A stretch of DNA of 64,000 nt, taken from the NCBI RefSeq assembly GCF_003015185.1, contig NZ_CP027860.1, forward strand, positions 4,867,001 through 4,931,000, read 5' to 3'. A program made the position numbers and the translations under genes. The first letter of the stretch is position 1, and each line of letters starts with the position of its first letter. Positions 8,566 through 17,409 of the stretch are shown piece after piece. The notes under the pieces were generated by a model, which had not been told where the DNA came from, searched no databases, and saw only the letters and a program-made list of their open reading frames with translations. The stretch comes from Ahniella affigens (GTDB taxonomy: Bacteria > Pseudomonadota > Gammaproteobacteria > Xanthomonadales > Ahniellaceae).

Positions 8566-10767
8566 TTGGATATCAGTTACCTGATCGATCCGCTGAACGA
8601 GGCGCAGCGCCAGGCCGTCACGGCGGGTACGGGCCACTATCTCGTGCTGGCGGGTGCTGGCTCTGGCAAGACACGCGTGCTGACGCACCGGATTGCTTGG
8701 CTGACTGAAGTTGAAGATCGCTCGCCCTGGTCGATTCTCGCGGTGACGTTCACCAACAAGGCCGCTGGCGAGATGCGCCATCGCGCCGAGGGCCTGATGC
8801 CGCGCGGCACGCGGGGATTGTGGATCGGCACGTTTCATGGCATCGCGCATCGATTGCTGCGCCAGCACTATCGCGAGGCAAAGCTGCCAGAGACATTTCA
8901 GATCCTCGATGCCGACGATCAAGTACGCCTCTTGAAGCGCGTCATTCAGGGAATGGGCCTGGACGACTCGAAGTGGCCGGCGCGCCAGGCCGCTGGCTTT
9001 ATCAACGCGATGAAGGATGAGGGCAAGCGCCCGGACGCGATCAACATCGACTACCACCCCTCCACGCGCACGTTCGTCGAGATCTATCAGACGTACGAAC
9101 AGCACTGCCAGCGCTCCGGCTTGATTGACTTCGCCGAGTTGCTGCTTCGCGCACACGAGCTTTGGCTCAATGACGATCACCTGCTGAATCACTATCGTGA
9201 GCGCTTCCGCTATTTGTTGATCGACGAGTTCCAGGACACGAACACGCTGCAGTACGCGTGGATTCGTTTGCTGGCGGGCACTACCGCGCAAGTGTTCGTG
9301 GTCGGTGATGATGATCAGGCGATCTACGGCTGGCGCGGTGCAAAGGTCGAGAACGTCCGCCAGTTTCTGCGCGATTTCCCCGGCGCAACGACCTTGCGCC
9401 TCGAACAGAACTACCGCTCCAGCGGCAACATTCTGAATGCGGCGAATGCCGTCATCGCCAAGAACCAGGGGCGCGTGGGCAAGACGCTGTGGACCGCCGC
9501 TGGCAAGGGCGAGTCGATCGATCTGTATGCGGCGTTCAATGAGCAGGACGAGGCGCGCTTCGTGATCGAACGGATCAAGGCGGCCGTCAAGCAGGACAAG
9601 CGGCGCTCCGACTGCGCGATCCTGTATCGTTCGAACGCGCAGTCACGGGTGTTTGAAGAGGCGCTGGTCATCGCGCAGATTCCGTATCGCGTCTATGGTG
9701 GTCTGCGGTTCTTCGAGCGCGCCGAAATCAAGGATGCAATGGCGTACTTGCGGTTGTCGTTTCTGCGCACGGACGATGCGTCGTTCGAGCGCGCCGTGAA
9801 CACGCCACCACGCGGCATTGGCGACAAGACGCTGGAAGCGCTGCGCAGCCGTGCGCGTACCGAGAACATCTCAATGTGGGCCGCCATGCAGCGCGAATTC
9901 GAGGGCGGGCCGCTGCCCGCGCGAGCCAAGAGTGCGCTGCGCGGCTTCAGTGAATTGATCGAACGGATCCAGCCACCGGAATCGGAGTTTGATCTCGGCG
10001 AGCGGATCATCCGGTCGATCGAAGCCGCCGGTCTGCGCGCCTACTACGAGCAGGAAGGCAAGGAACAGGCTGAATCGCGGCTGGAGAACCTGGACGAACT
10101 GATCAACGTCGCCCGCCGCTTTGTGCGCAGCCCCGAAGACATCGAGTCGGGCATGAGCGAAGTCGCGGCGTTTCTAGCCTATGCCACACTCGAATCGGGC
10201 GCTGCAGAGGGCGAGGCCTGGGAAGACTGCGTGCAGTTGATGACCTTGCACTCGGCAAAGGGATTGGAGTTCCCGCTGGTGTTCCTCGTCGGCTGGGAGG
10301 ACGGCTTGTTCCCGTCACAGAAATCGCTGGAGCAGGATGACCGACTGGAGGAGGAACGTCGCCTTGCATACGTTGGAATCACCCGCGCGAAGGAAAAGCT
10401 GACGCTGACTTACGCCGAATCCCGCCGCTGGCACGGCGTCGAAAACTACAATCGGCCATCGCGCTTCCTGTCGGATCTGCCGCCGGACGTGCTGATGGAA
10501 GTGCGTCCAAAAGTGCAGGTCAGTCGACCGAGCAGCTTTGGCCGCAGTGCCGAGGGCTTTCTGGCCGAACGCGGGCTGCTGCGCGGCAACTTGGTCGAAA
10601 CGCCAACGATCAAGCTTGGTCAACGGGTCCAGCACAGCCTGTTCGGCGAGGGCATTGTGATCAACTTCCAGGGCACGGGCCCGCATGCAACCGTGCAAGT
10701 GAATTTTGCTGAGCAAGGCGCAAAGTGGCTGCAGGTCGCGAAAGCGAATCTGACGTTGCTGGCGTAA
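8566..10767 (+). CDS. uvrD: DNA helicase II (UvrD/Rep superfamily 1)
   Basis: A 733-residue 3'-5' DNA helicase used in nucleotide-excision and mismatch repair. Visible motifs: Q motif LNEAQRQAV; Walker A AGAGSGKTRV near residue 30; FTNKAAGEM (motif Ia); LLIDEFQDTN (motif II); GDDDQAIYGWRGA (motif III); EQNYRS (motif IV); LMTLHSAKGLEF (motif V); VGITRAKEKLTL (motif VI). The final 50 residues (LGQRVQHSLFGEGIVINF) form the Tudor-like tail of UvrD/PcrA, which argues against Rep. The start is TTG at 8566, the first codon available, with a purine-rich GAGAGA upstream; no ATG precedes it in frame. Length fits the family. Confidence 0.93.
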   Translation: MDISYLIDPLNEAQRQAVTAGTGHYLVLAGAGSGKTRVLTHRIAWLTEVEDRSPWSILAVTFTNKAAGEMRHRAEGLMPRGTRGLWIGTFHGIAHRLLRQHYREAKLPETFQILDADDQVRLLKRVIQGMGLDDSKWPARQAAGFINAMKDEGKRPDAINIDYHPSTRTFVEIYQTYEQHCQRSGLIDFAELLLRAHELWLNDDHLLNHYRERFRYLLIDEFQDTNTLQYAWIRLLAGTTAQVFVVGDDDQAIYGWRGAKVENVRQFLRDFPGATTLRLEQNYRSSGNILNAANAVIAKNQGRVGKTLWTAAGKGESIDLYAAFNEQDEARFVIERIKAAVKQDKRRSDCAILYRSNAQSRVFEEALVIAQIPYRVYGGLRFFERAEIKDAMAYLRLSFLRTDDASFERAVNTPPRGIGDKTLEALRSRARTENISMWAAMQREFEGGPLPARAKSALRGFSELIERIQPPESEFDLGERIIRSIEAAGLRAYYEQEGKEQAESRLENLDELINVARRFVRSPEDIESGMSEVAAFLAYATLESGAAEGEAWEDCVQLMTLHSAKGLEFPLVFLVGWEDGLFPSQKSLEQDDRLEEERRLAYVGITRAKEKLTLTYAESRRWHGVENYNRPSRFLSDLPPDVLMEVRPKVQVSRPSSFGRSAEGFLAERGLLRGNLVETPTIKLGQRVQHSLFGEGIVINFQGTGPHATVQVNFAEQGAKWLQVAKANLTLLA

Positions 10768-10978
10768 TCGATTGGCGCAGTCATGCGCCTGGATATTGTC
10801 TTTGCGAACTCGATTGGATTGGATGATCAGTCGAAGCCGTTCGAAAACAGCTGCTGCTTCCGAGCAGTCTCTCAGAACGAGGCACTCACTCGCGCACCAA
10901 ACACGCAGTAGCCCATTCGTTTTGCGAACCAATAAATGGCGGGTGGCGACGATTCTGGGCGCAAGTAACCCCCTCCCC

Positions 10979-11060
10979 GCTCCCTCTCCCACGCGCGCGC
11001 GGGGGAGGGAGTGCTCCCTCTCCCACGCGAGTGGGAGAGGGCTGGGGAGAGGGCTACTTG
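10979..11060. repeat. Twin palindromes of the CCCTCTCCCAC type
   Basis: Two adjacent hairpins. The first has arms GCTCCCTCTCCC and GGGGGAGGGAGT around an ACGCGCGCGC loop. The second is perfect: CCCTCTCCCAC, loop GCGA, GTGGGAGAGGG (11016-11041), then TGGGGAGAGGGCTACTTG. The second hairpin and its tail recur at 23776-23821, so this is a dispersed intergenic element. It may also act as a terminator between uvrD and traB, but no T-run follows. Confidence 0.8.
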
Positions 11061-11136
11061 CGACAATGCACCGTCGCGAAAATGCCGTATCGTCGCCGAC
11101 GGTTTGATGCGCGAATAAGCGCACCAAGAGGGAGCG

Positions 11137-11182
11137 GGACTCCCGCGCGAGTGCTAGAGGACCTGTGTGAAGGCTACTTGCT
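11137..11182. repeat. Decayed copy of the CCCTCTCCCAC repeat
   Basis: GACTCCCGCGCGAGTGCTAG followed by GGCTACTTGC keeps the GCGAGTG core and the GGCTACTTG tail of the element at 10979, with substitutions that break the stem. Confidence 0.5.
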
Positions 11183-11282
11183 CCGCTGCACCATGGTTTG
11201 AACGTTGCGTGATCACCGACGATTGATGCGCCCATTAGCGCCACACGGACAGAAACAGCACGCCAATTCAGATGGGCCTGAC

Positions 11283-12425
11283 TCAGCCACCCGATTGACG
11301 ATCCGCATCCAAGAGATTCAAGCGCACGCCAGACACCAACGCAAAGGTCACGTCGCGACTGCTCGCCACCTCCAGAATGGGCGACAGTTGATCGGCTTTG
11401 TCGAGATAGAACTCGGCCACGCGATCGAGCGACGACGACACGCCCCGGCCGCCCGCCGCGCTCAACGCATCGCCGTTGGCGCCCGGCGTCACATACGTGG
11501 TGCTGCGCCCCAGCGCCTGGCTTGCGCCTTCGGCAAGACCAGCCAAGGCCGCCAGCCCAACGACGCGACCCTGCTTGCTGACGAGCCGGCCACGCAGGCC
11601 AACCTTGCCATCCTCGCCCACCGCGATCGCTTGCAATTTGACGTCCAGCACCCGCCCGTCCGTGCGCACGCACGACAAGTTTTCGGCGCGCAGCATTACG
11701 CGTTCAGACGACAGTTCGCCATAGCCGGCCGCAGTCAGAAAGCACTCGCGGACATCAAAGCGAACGCGGTTGGGCAAGATCGCGTCGTGCTTGATGCGAA
11801 TGACCACGGGTTGTGGATTGCGAATTGCCGCTGACGCCGTGCTCGCATCCAAGCCATAGAGCAACTTGCCAGATACCAGCGTGCCAGCGGGCAGATACGC
11901 CACGCGTTCGGTTTCGGCTGGCGCCGGTTCGGCAGGATCGAGATCGGCCTCAATCGTCTGGAACGCTGGTGGCGGCGGCAATGGCAGGTTCGAAGACGCG
12001 TTCTGCGTCGCCGGAATGGGGGTGATAGAACGATCCTGACCGGCACTGATTGTCGTTGGCCGCTTGCGCAACACCTTGAGCTCCTCGCGCATCAGACTGA
12101 GCTCTTCGCGCAGCGCCAGCAACTCCGGATCGGGCGCCGCGATCGGCGCCGCACTGGGTGACGCGCCTTTGGTTTGCTTCGCGTCTGCCAGCTGCCGCTT
12201 CAACAAATCCAGCTCGCGCGCGATGGCCGACAGGCCGAGCTCTTTTGGGTCGGCCGATGTCAGCACGTTGTCGATCGGCGGCAGCTTGGTTTCCGGCCGA
12301 ACTCGCTTTTCCGGCGCCAAGATAATCGCACTGATCGCGGCGACACCGATCACGCCGACGATCATCATCAGGCGTTTCCGCTCCGGAGTGGCGTCGGTGA
12401 AGCGACGCCGCAAGGCCTTAATCAT
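11283..12425 (-). CDS. traB: TraB-like conjugative transfer protein (VirB10 family)
   Basis: A 380-residue inner-membrane protein: short cytoplasmic N-terminus (MIKALRRRFTDATPERKRLM), one membrane span (IVGVIGVAAISAIILA), then a coiled coil (LREELSLMREELKVLRKR, about residues 110-130), a proline-rich linker and a C-terminal VirB10/TrbI beta-barrel domain (YLPAGTLVSGKLLYGLDAST... VRIKHDAILPNRVRFDVREC ... LRGRLVSKQGRVVG). In F and SXT-type systems TraB spans the periplasm and contacts TraK and TraV. It is the last gene of the tra cluster; its ATG overlaps the traK stop by 8 bases. traV, which normally follows, is absent. Confidence 0.88.
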   Translation of the reverse strand: MIKALRRRFTDATPERKRLMMIVGVIGVAAISAIILAPEKRVRPETKLPPIDNVLTSADPKELGLSAIARELDLLKRQLADAKQTKGASPSAAPIAAPDPELLALREELSLMREELKVLRKRPTTISAGQDRSITPIPATQNASSNLPLPPPPAFQTIEADLDPAEPAPAETERVAYLPAGTLVSGKLLYGLDASTASAAIRNPQPVVIRIKHDAILPNRVRFDVRECFLTAAGYGELSSERVMLRAENLSCVRTDGRVLDVKLQAIAVGEDGKVGLRGRLVSKQGRVVGLAALAGLAEGASQALGRSTTYVTPGANGDALSAAGGRGVSSSLDRVAEFYLDKADQLSPILEVASSRDVTFALVSGVRLNLLDADRQSGG

Positions 12426-13365
12426 GGTCCGCCGCTCCGATCGTTGCTGCACCCGCCGTAGCCGACGCTTCGCCGTGCACGACCACCATTAACGTGGTGC
12501 TGGTTCCCGGCCAGAGTTCCGTGTCCGGATAGGCGGCCACCGCAAGGACTTGTGCATTGGCACACGCTGACTCGTCGATCACAATGATGCCTGCGGATGC
12601 GTTATCGGCACGCGCAGTCAGCACCGTCATGTCGCTTCCATGCCACGCGTTCTGGCGCTCGATGTGCAGCCCTGGAATCCGGCACGTGATCGGTGGATCC
12701 AGGTCACTGATCGGCGCGGCACTGAAACCACTCGGCGCCGCATCGAGCGCAATCGCTCGCAACACGCTCCGGATGCGCGCTTGATGCCCGGCGCTCACGG
12801 GCTCGGTCGCAATAACCGGCGACGCCAGACTGGCGCCGGCCAGATTCAAGCGCACTTGCACCGGTGGCAATGCTGCATGCGGGCGCACCAGCAGGCCGAC
12901 GGTTCGATTCGAGTCGTGACGGTCTTCCAGGTAGATGACAAACGGCGTCGTATCCGCCGGGCTGATGTAGACGACACTGCCCTGCTTTTTGATGCTGGCC
13001 GTGCTCTGATGTTGGATTCGCAGATCCGCAAACGGCGATTGAATGCGGCTGACTTGCTGCACACCAAGGCCAATGCTGACCGTCTTGCCGACGCTGACGT
13101 CGAGTTCCGGCGGCGGCAAGTCAGGAACGGGAGTCGGCTGCCCATTGGTCGGCGTGTGACCCGACGCTGGCATGCTCGCTAAGCGCTCGCGCTCGGCGGC
13201 GACCAGGCGATCGAGATCCGCCAGGCTCAGCTCTTCGGCCGGTGACTGCATGGGCACCGTCGCCGTTGGGTTAGCCACGGGCGCGATGGGTAACCCCGGT
13301 AGCGTTTGCGCGGTGACTTGGCCCACTAGGGTCATCGCGCTAATCATCATGAGTCGATGCAACAT
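12418..13365 (-). CDS. traK: TraK-like secretin-type conjugation protein (VirB9-like)
   Basis: A 315-residue exported protein with a signal peptide (MLHRLMMISAMTLVGQVTAQ). An N-terminal proline/serine region is followed by the TraK beta domain: VSIGLGVQQVSRIQSPFADL, IKKQGSVVYISPADTTPFVI, YLEDRHDSNRTVGLLVRPHA. The TraK family forms the outer-membrane core ring of F-type type IV secretion systems with TraV and TraB. The start at 13365 has GAGG seven bases upstream. It lies between traE and traB in the canonical L-E-K-B order, with 7 bases to traE. Confidence 0.85.
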   Translation of the reverse strand: MLHRLMMISAMTLVGQVTAQTLPGLPIAPVANPTATVPMQSPAEELSLADLDRLVAAERERLASMPASGHTPTNGQPTPVPDLPPPELDVSVGKTVSIGLGVQQVSRIQSPFADLRIQHQSTASIKKQGSVVYISPADTTPFVIYLEDRHDSNRTVGLLVRPHAALPPVQVRLNLAGASLASPVIATEPVSAGHQARIRSVLRAIALDAAPSGFSAAPISDLDPPITCRIPGLHIERQNAWHGSDMTVLTARADNASAGIIVIDESACANAQVLAVAAYPDTELWPGTSTTLMVVVHGEASATAGAATIGAADHD

Positions 13366-13372
13366 GGTGTCC

Positions 13373-13954
13373 TCAAGCGTTGGGGGCAGCCGCGAGCCGC
13401 GTCTGCTCATCGACGATCCGCAGTTCGTCGAGCAAGGTCTGGTGATCGCGCGTCACAAAGCGGAACAGGAACGTGCGGTAGTCGCGCTGCTCGATCTCGG
13501 TCACACCACGCGTGGTCAGCAGGCCGGAGACGCTGACTTGGTCGGTCTCCGGGTCATAGCTCGCCTCGGTGGCCTGAAAGTGCGTGCTGAGTTGCTCGTC
13601 GCGGATTTTGCTAACTTGCTGCTGGATCGCGCCCAGATACGTCTTGAAGGCGCGCGGCGTCACAAAGCGCCCCACGCTCTGCTCGATGAACGCAGCGTTG
13701 TTGGGCGCCACGTTGCCAAGAAGTCCAGCCAGATACAGGCCATGAGCAATTTTGGTTTCCTGATTCGTGCTGCGCTCGGCAATCACCATCGCCTCGCTGC
13801 TAGCGGCGGGTGGCAGATGGATGACGATCTCGCGCTGCCATGCCGCGACACCGAGGAGCAGATTCAAGCCGAGTGAGATCAGCAACGCCATCTGGCGCCA
13901 CGTGGCTTCTTTCAAATTCTGTTTTGCTTGGGCGAGGAACAGATCAGTACGCAT
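13373..13954 (-). CDS. traE: TraE-like conjugative transfer protein (VirB5/VirB8-like)
   Basis: A 193-residue protein with a short cytoplasmic N-terminus (MRTDLFLAQAKQNLKEATWR), one membrane anchor (ALLISLGLNLLLGVAAW) and a periplasmic domain containing GLYLAGLLGNVAPNNAAFI, YDPETDQVSVSGLL and an RDYRTFLFRFV segment. This is the TraE profile of F- and SXT-type systems, an inner-membrane assembly factor structurally like VirB8. Length fits the family. The ATG at 13954 follows TGAGG; the longer open frame upstream overlaps traL and is not used. Confidence 0.87.
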   Translation of the reverse strand: MRTDLFLAQAKQNLKEATWRQMALLISLGLNLLLGVAAWQREIVIHLPPAASSEAMVIAERSTNQETKIAHGLYLAGLLGNVAPNNAAFIEQSVGRFVTPRAFKTYLGAIQQQVSKIRDEQLSTHFQATEASYDPETDQVSVSGLLTTRGVTEIEQRDYRTFLFRFVTRDHQTLLDELRIVDEQTRLAAAPNA

Positions 13955-13961
13955 GGTCGCC

Positions 13962-14246
13962 TCAGGCTGGGAAGATCGCACGCACAAAGCTGCGGCGCGC
14001 AAACCGACCACGGCCGCCGCCAAAGCCGTACCACCACAGCATATGCAGCAGATAGCCGTCTGGTCTGGCATTGCGGTACTTGCGGGTTAGCAGCACGAGC
14101 GCAATCGCGGCCACAAGACTCATGATCAGGAAATTGAATGCAATGCCAGCGCCGATCAGGCACAGCGCTGGCGCGGCTTCGTCGGCGCGCAGAAAGAGGA
14201 ACTGCGTTGGCACGTCAACTAAAGTGGGAATGCGGTGGTCACTCAT
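13962..14246 (-). CDS. traL: TraL-like conjugative transfer protein (VirB3-like)
   Basis: A 94-residue protein: IPTLVDVPTQFLFLRADEAA at the N-terminus, a pair of hydrophobic spans (LCLIGAGIAFNFLIMSLVAA with a second half IALVLLT), then RKYRNARPDGYLLHMLWWYG. The RK(Y/L)RNA(R/K)PDGYL-H-WWYG ending is characteristic of TraL. It is thought to sit in the inner membrane during pilus assembly. The start at 14246 has GGAG with good spacing. It is the first gene of the traLEKB block. Confidence 0.88.
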   Translation of the reverse strand: MSDHRIPTLVDVPTQFLFLRADEAAPALCLIGAGIAFNFLIMSLVAAIALVLLTRKYRNARPDGYLLHMLWWYGFGGGRGRFARRSFVRAIFPA

Positions 14247-14356
14247 CGGGGACTCCATCGTCGCGAGGATTGCGATGGGGTCATCGTAGACAGCGGCGCG
14301 TGCCAGTCTCCCGTGCAATCACCCTGGTTTTTCGCAGGTTCGGCGCCGCCGCACGA

Positions 14357-14917
14357 TCACAGTCGCTTTTGGGTCTCGGCGAGCAGGACGCGCAACGCCA
14401 GGAGCATTCCGAAGAGTAGACACGGCAACAATTGCGAGGGCCATGGTAGTGGCATCAGCACGTAGCTCAGCAAACCGAGAAAGGCGGCTTTCAGGCTGAT
14501 CAACGCCAAGCGGTGCAACAACGCGTTGCTGGGCCGAAACGTGGCCTGGCGGATGCGCCTCGCGATCCAACCATCGAGCAACGCTGCCGTACCAATCACC
14601 ATGAACCACGGCGCAATGAACCACAACATGGCGGCACGCAGACGCACCAAGTAGGACCATTGCGAAAGATGCTGCTGCAAATCGCCAAGACTGCCAGCCG
14701 GGTGCGAACCGACCGGGTCGGATGGCATCACGCGCTGGGCCCAGTCGGCGGCCTGACTCGTGACGACGTCGGCGTGCGGTTCGGGCAAGAGTCGAACCAG
14801 TTCGGTCCTGACCGACACGGTTGACTGCGCCAGAATCCCGGGCGCGACCAACAGGATCAGGCAGAGCGCAACAAGCAGCAGGCTGACCCACGCACGCAGC
14901 CAATCGAGCTGGGTCAC
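14357..14917 (-). CDS. DUF4400-like integral membrane protein of the tra cluster
   Basis: A 186-residue membrane protein with an N-terminal span (WVSLLLVALCLILLVAPGIL), a pair in the middle (AAMLWFIAPWFMVIGTAALL) and a hydrophobic C-terminal third (LALISLKAAFLGLLSYVLM and LLPCLLFGMLLALRVLL). The position between traD and traL and the pattern of spans match the DUF4400-type protein coded next to traD in SXT/R391-like elements; I assign it on that basis, not on a catalytic motif. The start is GTG at 14917 with GAGG upstream. Confidence 0.6.
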   Translation of the reverse strand: MTQLDWLRAWVSLLLVALCLILLVAPGILAQSTVSVRTELVRLLPEPHADVVTSQAADWAQRVMPSDPVGSHPAGSLGDLQQHLSQWSYLVRLRAAMLWFIAPWFMVIGTAALLDGWIARRIRQATFRPSNALLHRLALISLKAAFLGLLSYVLMPLPWPSQLLPCLLFGMLLALRVLLAETQKRL

Positions 14918-14956
14918 GACGCCACCTCATCGCCGCGACCACGGCGGCAGCGCGGC

Positions 14957-15568
14957 TTAGCGCTCGGAGGGGTTGCCGCTGCAAATGCTCGATAAGTGAC
15001 TCGAGATAGCACCGAGATCGTCGGCCGGAAGCAGCTGACCAAGCCAGAGCAGGCGGAGTGCCTCGGGACTCCGATCGGCCGCCTCACCTTGCGGTTCGAC
15101 CAATTCGAAGCTCGCGTTCGGATGCACTTCGAGCCATTCGCCCAAAGGCTGGCCTTGCAAGGGGTCCCAGTCATGGATGCCATCGCGCACCTGGACTTCG
15201 ATGACCGCCGGCAGCGCCTCGAATGCACCTGTCAGGAACGCGACCAGCACGCGGATGTCGTCGGCCGTGCCGAGCTGCAACCGCCGTTGTTCGTAACGCC
15301 GGAACGCCTTGACCACGCACAGGCTGAGCAGCGAGTAGCCCGACGGATGGACAATTTTGTCGGTCAGGAACCAGGCGATTGCTGATAACACCGTCTTGGC
15401 GAGCGGCCACGTGAGCCAAACACTGTTGGCGAGCCGCTGCGACTCGGTCGCGCGCAACACCTCGCCGAGCAGGCGCTCGGCCTGTCGGACCCGCTGCTGC
15501 TGTCGTTCGCGTTGTCGGTCGCTCGATGCCATACCGGAATGGTACACGGGGAATGGGACGATATTCAT
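14957..15568 (-). CDS. Unknown protein coupled to traD
   Basis: A 203-residue protein. Its start ATG overlaps the traD stop as ATGA (15565-15568), so it is almost certainly translated with traD. It has a basic coiled N-terminal part (SSDRQRERQQQRVRQAERLL), one moderately hydrophobic stretch (WLTWPLAKTVLSAIAWFL) and an acidic C-terminal half. I do not recognise a family. Position suggests a helper of the coupling protein or of the DUF4400-like membrane protein that follows after 39 bases. Confidence 0.7.
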   Translation of the reverse strand: MNIVPFPVYHSGMASSDRQRERQQQRVRQAERLLGEVLRATESQRLANSVWLTWPLAKTVLSAIAWFLTDKIVHPSGYSLLSLCVVKAFRRYEQRRLQLGTADDIRVLVAFLTGAFEALPAVIEVQVRDGIHDWDPLQGQPLGEWLEVHPNASFELVEPQGEAADRSPEALRLLWLGQLLPADDLGAISSHLSSICSGNPSER

Positions 15569-17409
15569 GACGTGGTTCCATGTCTCGGCTCCGTCCGCAA
15601 AATAGGGAATATGAATTTGTAGACCTCGCCGCCGGCCAATTGGGCGAACCCTTCCAGGTCGGGCAATCCGCCAAGCAAGGCAGGTGGCAGCAAGCTTTCC
15701 ACTTCGGTACTCAGGCTCTCGGCAGCGCTGGTCGCATAGGCCAAGCTGGTGTCTTGCATGGCGCCGCTGGACTGGCTCCACTCGATCCGCCGGATCGGGG
15801 CGGTGGGCACTTTGTCGGCGACATAGCGCTGGGTGTCGGTGTCCTGAACGCGCAGGCAGATCAGGTTGTTGGTATTGGCCAAGACTTGCTTGGCCTTGGC
15901 GTCGCTGCCCGTAGCAACGACGAAGTCCGCAAAGGTCTGGGTCAGCAAGGTCAGCGCGAACCCGGCACCGCGTCCCTTGTTCAGCAGCGCAATGGTGGCC
16001 TCATGCACGCATTCGGACGCTTCATCGATGTAGCAGCTGATCGGAACGTCGGCTTTGCCATGTTGGTAGATGTTGCCAGCCAAGGCGCTGAGATCGGCCA
16101 TCAGCAGACTGCCAAGGGCCGAAGCGACGATTGGGTCAGACAAGCTGTCCAAGCCGACGTACACGACTTTTCGGGCCTGAATCAGAGTCGCGAAATCGTG
16201 CACAGGTTTCCCATCAGTGTTCGCGTCGGGCGAGATCAGTCTGGCCAAATCTGGCGTACACAGCTGATGCAGTAACGGGCTCAGACTGGCCAACAGCTTG
16301 CGGGCGTGCTGCGGATCGTGTTCGGTGTGGGCGAGCAAGGCTTCCACAGCCTGACGATGGCGCGCCGGGAGCACCGGCTGCAACGCCCGAAAGCGCAGCA
16401 GGTTTGGATTGGGCTTTTGGGTTTTCCCGTGACCGACCGCCTCGCGCTGGCCCGGCGGTGGTAACAGCTCCGGGACTGAATCGGCGTCTGAAGCAGGCGC
16501 GAATTGACCTGTCAGGTGATTCAGCAGCTCGTGCAACAAGGGTTCGACCCCGCCATCCACGTACCGCAGCAACTGGCTGAGCGTGGGGCGCTGTTCGAGC
16601 AGCAGCATCGCCTCGATGATGATCATCAACGTCTTCTGCGCGAAGCTGACAAAGACGTCGGAGCCACCGTCGTTCTGGATCAATCCTGCCACCCGCGATG
16701 CCAACTGCGCCGCGTCGCTGAAATGATGTAGTGGATCCAAGCAGATGCTTCGTTCCGGATGCGCGCGCAAGAACGGTCGGTAGCGATCAGCCTCTCCCCG
16801 CATGGCGCAGACCCGCTCCGCAATCTGCGCCAACTCATGATCGCCTTTCGGATCGATGATGATGACCGCCTCATCGCGCAGGATCGCCTGCGCAATCAGA
16901 TTGTCGAGGAGACGCGTTTTGCCCGCGCCGGTGGTCCCCACCACAAGCGTATGCCCACGCGCGAAGCTGAGCGGGAGATAGACCGGGCGCTCAATACCCG
17001 CCAGGCCATGAAGCCAGGGCAGGCCCTTGTGCTGCGGGGCCTGGGGCGATTGCCCTTGCCAATGATCGAGCCACGTCGCGGCGCGTTGTGCCGTGGCTTG
17101 CGCCCACACATAGCCGTGCCCGAGCCAGATCGCATCCGGACGTTGGCGCATCGCGCCTTGCAACGCTGCGAGATCATGAAAGCGCAGCGCCTGCCCATTG
17201 AGCAGCCGTTGCTGCCGACGCAAGCGGTAGCACGCGGGCAAGTCCCGTATCGCAAGCGCCCACGCCAGAATCGGCAACCAGCGCTGCCAGCAGTCGATTG
17301 GAATGTCCCGCGTCAAGGTCCAAAGCCCCACGGCCAGCGCCAACCAACCGGACACACGCCAGGCTTCATGCATCGGCCGGAACGGGTCGTCGAAGTCGTG
17401 CCTGTTCAT
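15565..17409 (-). CDS. traD: TraD type IV coupling protein (VirD4/TraG-like ATPase)
   Basis: A 614-residue coupling protein that would bring DNA-protein substrates to a type IV secretion channel. Two hydrophobic segments lie in the first 70 residues. Walker A reads VGTTGAGKTRLLDNL near residue 156 and Walker B EAVIIIDPKGDHEL near 182; a later CYIDEASECVHEATIALLNK near 457 is the second conserved acidic motif, followed by GFALTLLTQTFADF. These are TraD motifs of the SXT/TOL type. I chose the ATG at 17409 (MNRHDFDDPFRPMHEAW); the open frame extends 54 codons upstream without family resemblance. Its start overlaps the stop of a small upstream ORF and its stop overlaps the next gene. Confidence 0.9.
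   Translation of the reverse strand: MNRHDFDDPFRPMHEAWRVSGWLALAVGLWTLTRDIPIDCWQRWLPILAWALAIRDLPACYRLRRQQRLLNGQALRFHDLAALQGAMRQRPDAIWLGHGYVWAQATAQRAATWLDHWQGQSPQAPQHKGLPWLHGLAGIERPVYLPLSFARGHTLVVGTTGAGKTRLLDNLIAQAILRDEAVIIIDPKGDHELAQIAERVCAMRGEADRYRPFLRAHPERSICLDPLHHFSDAAQLASRVAGLIQNDGGSDVFVSFAQKTLMIIIEAMLLLEQRPTLSQLLRYVDGGVEPLLHELLNHLTGQFAPASDADSVPELLPPPGQREAVGHGKTQKPNPNLLRFRALQPVLPARHRQAVEALLAHTEHDPQHARKLLASLSPLLHQLCTPDLARLISPDANTDGKPVHDFATLIQARKVVYVGLDSLSDPIVASALGSLLMADLSALAGNIYQHGKADVPISCYIDEASECVHEATIALLNKGRGAGFALTLLTQTFADFVVATGSDAKAKQVLANTNNLICLRVQDTDTQRYVADKVPTAPIRRIEWSQSSGAMQDTSLAYATSAAESLSTEVESLLPPALLGGLPDLEGFAQLAGGEVYKFIFPILRTEPRHGTTS

Larger units (their letters stand above)
10768..11282. 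other. Intergenic gap rich in palindromic repeats
   Basis: About 515 bases between the convergent ends of uvrD and traB with no gene I can support. It contains two perfect or near-perfect hairpins and a decayed third copy (annotated separately). A loose direct duplication is also visible: GATGCGCGAATAAGCGCAC near 11105 against GATGCGCCCATTAGCGCCAC near 11225. Confidence 0.7.

Noticed and set aside
10315-11673. 452-codon minus-strand frame across uvrD end and traB end
   Set aside because: Runs through the palindromic gap and two well-supported genes in other frames; arginine-rich and motif-free.
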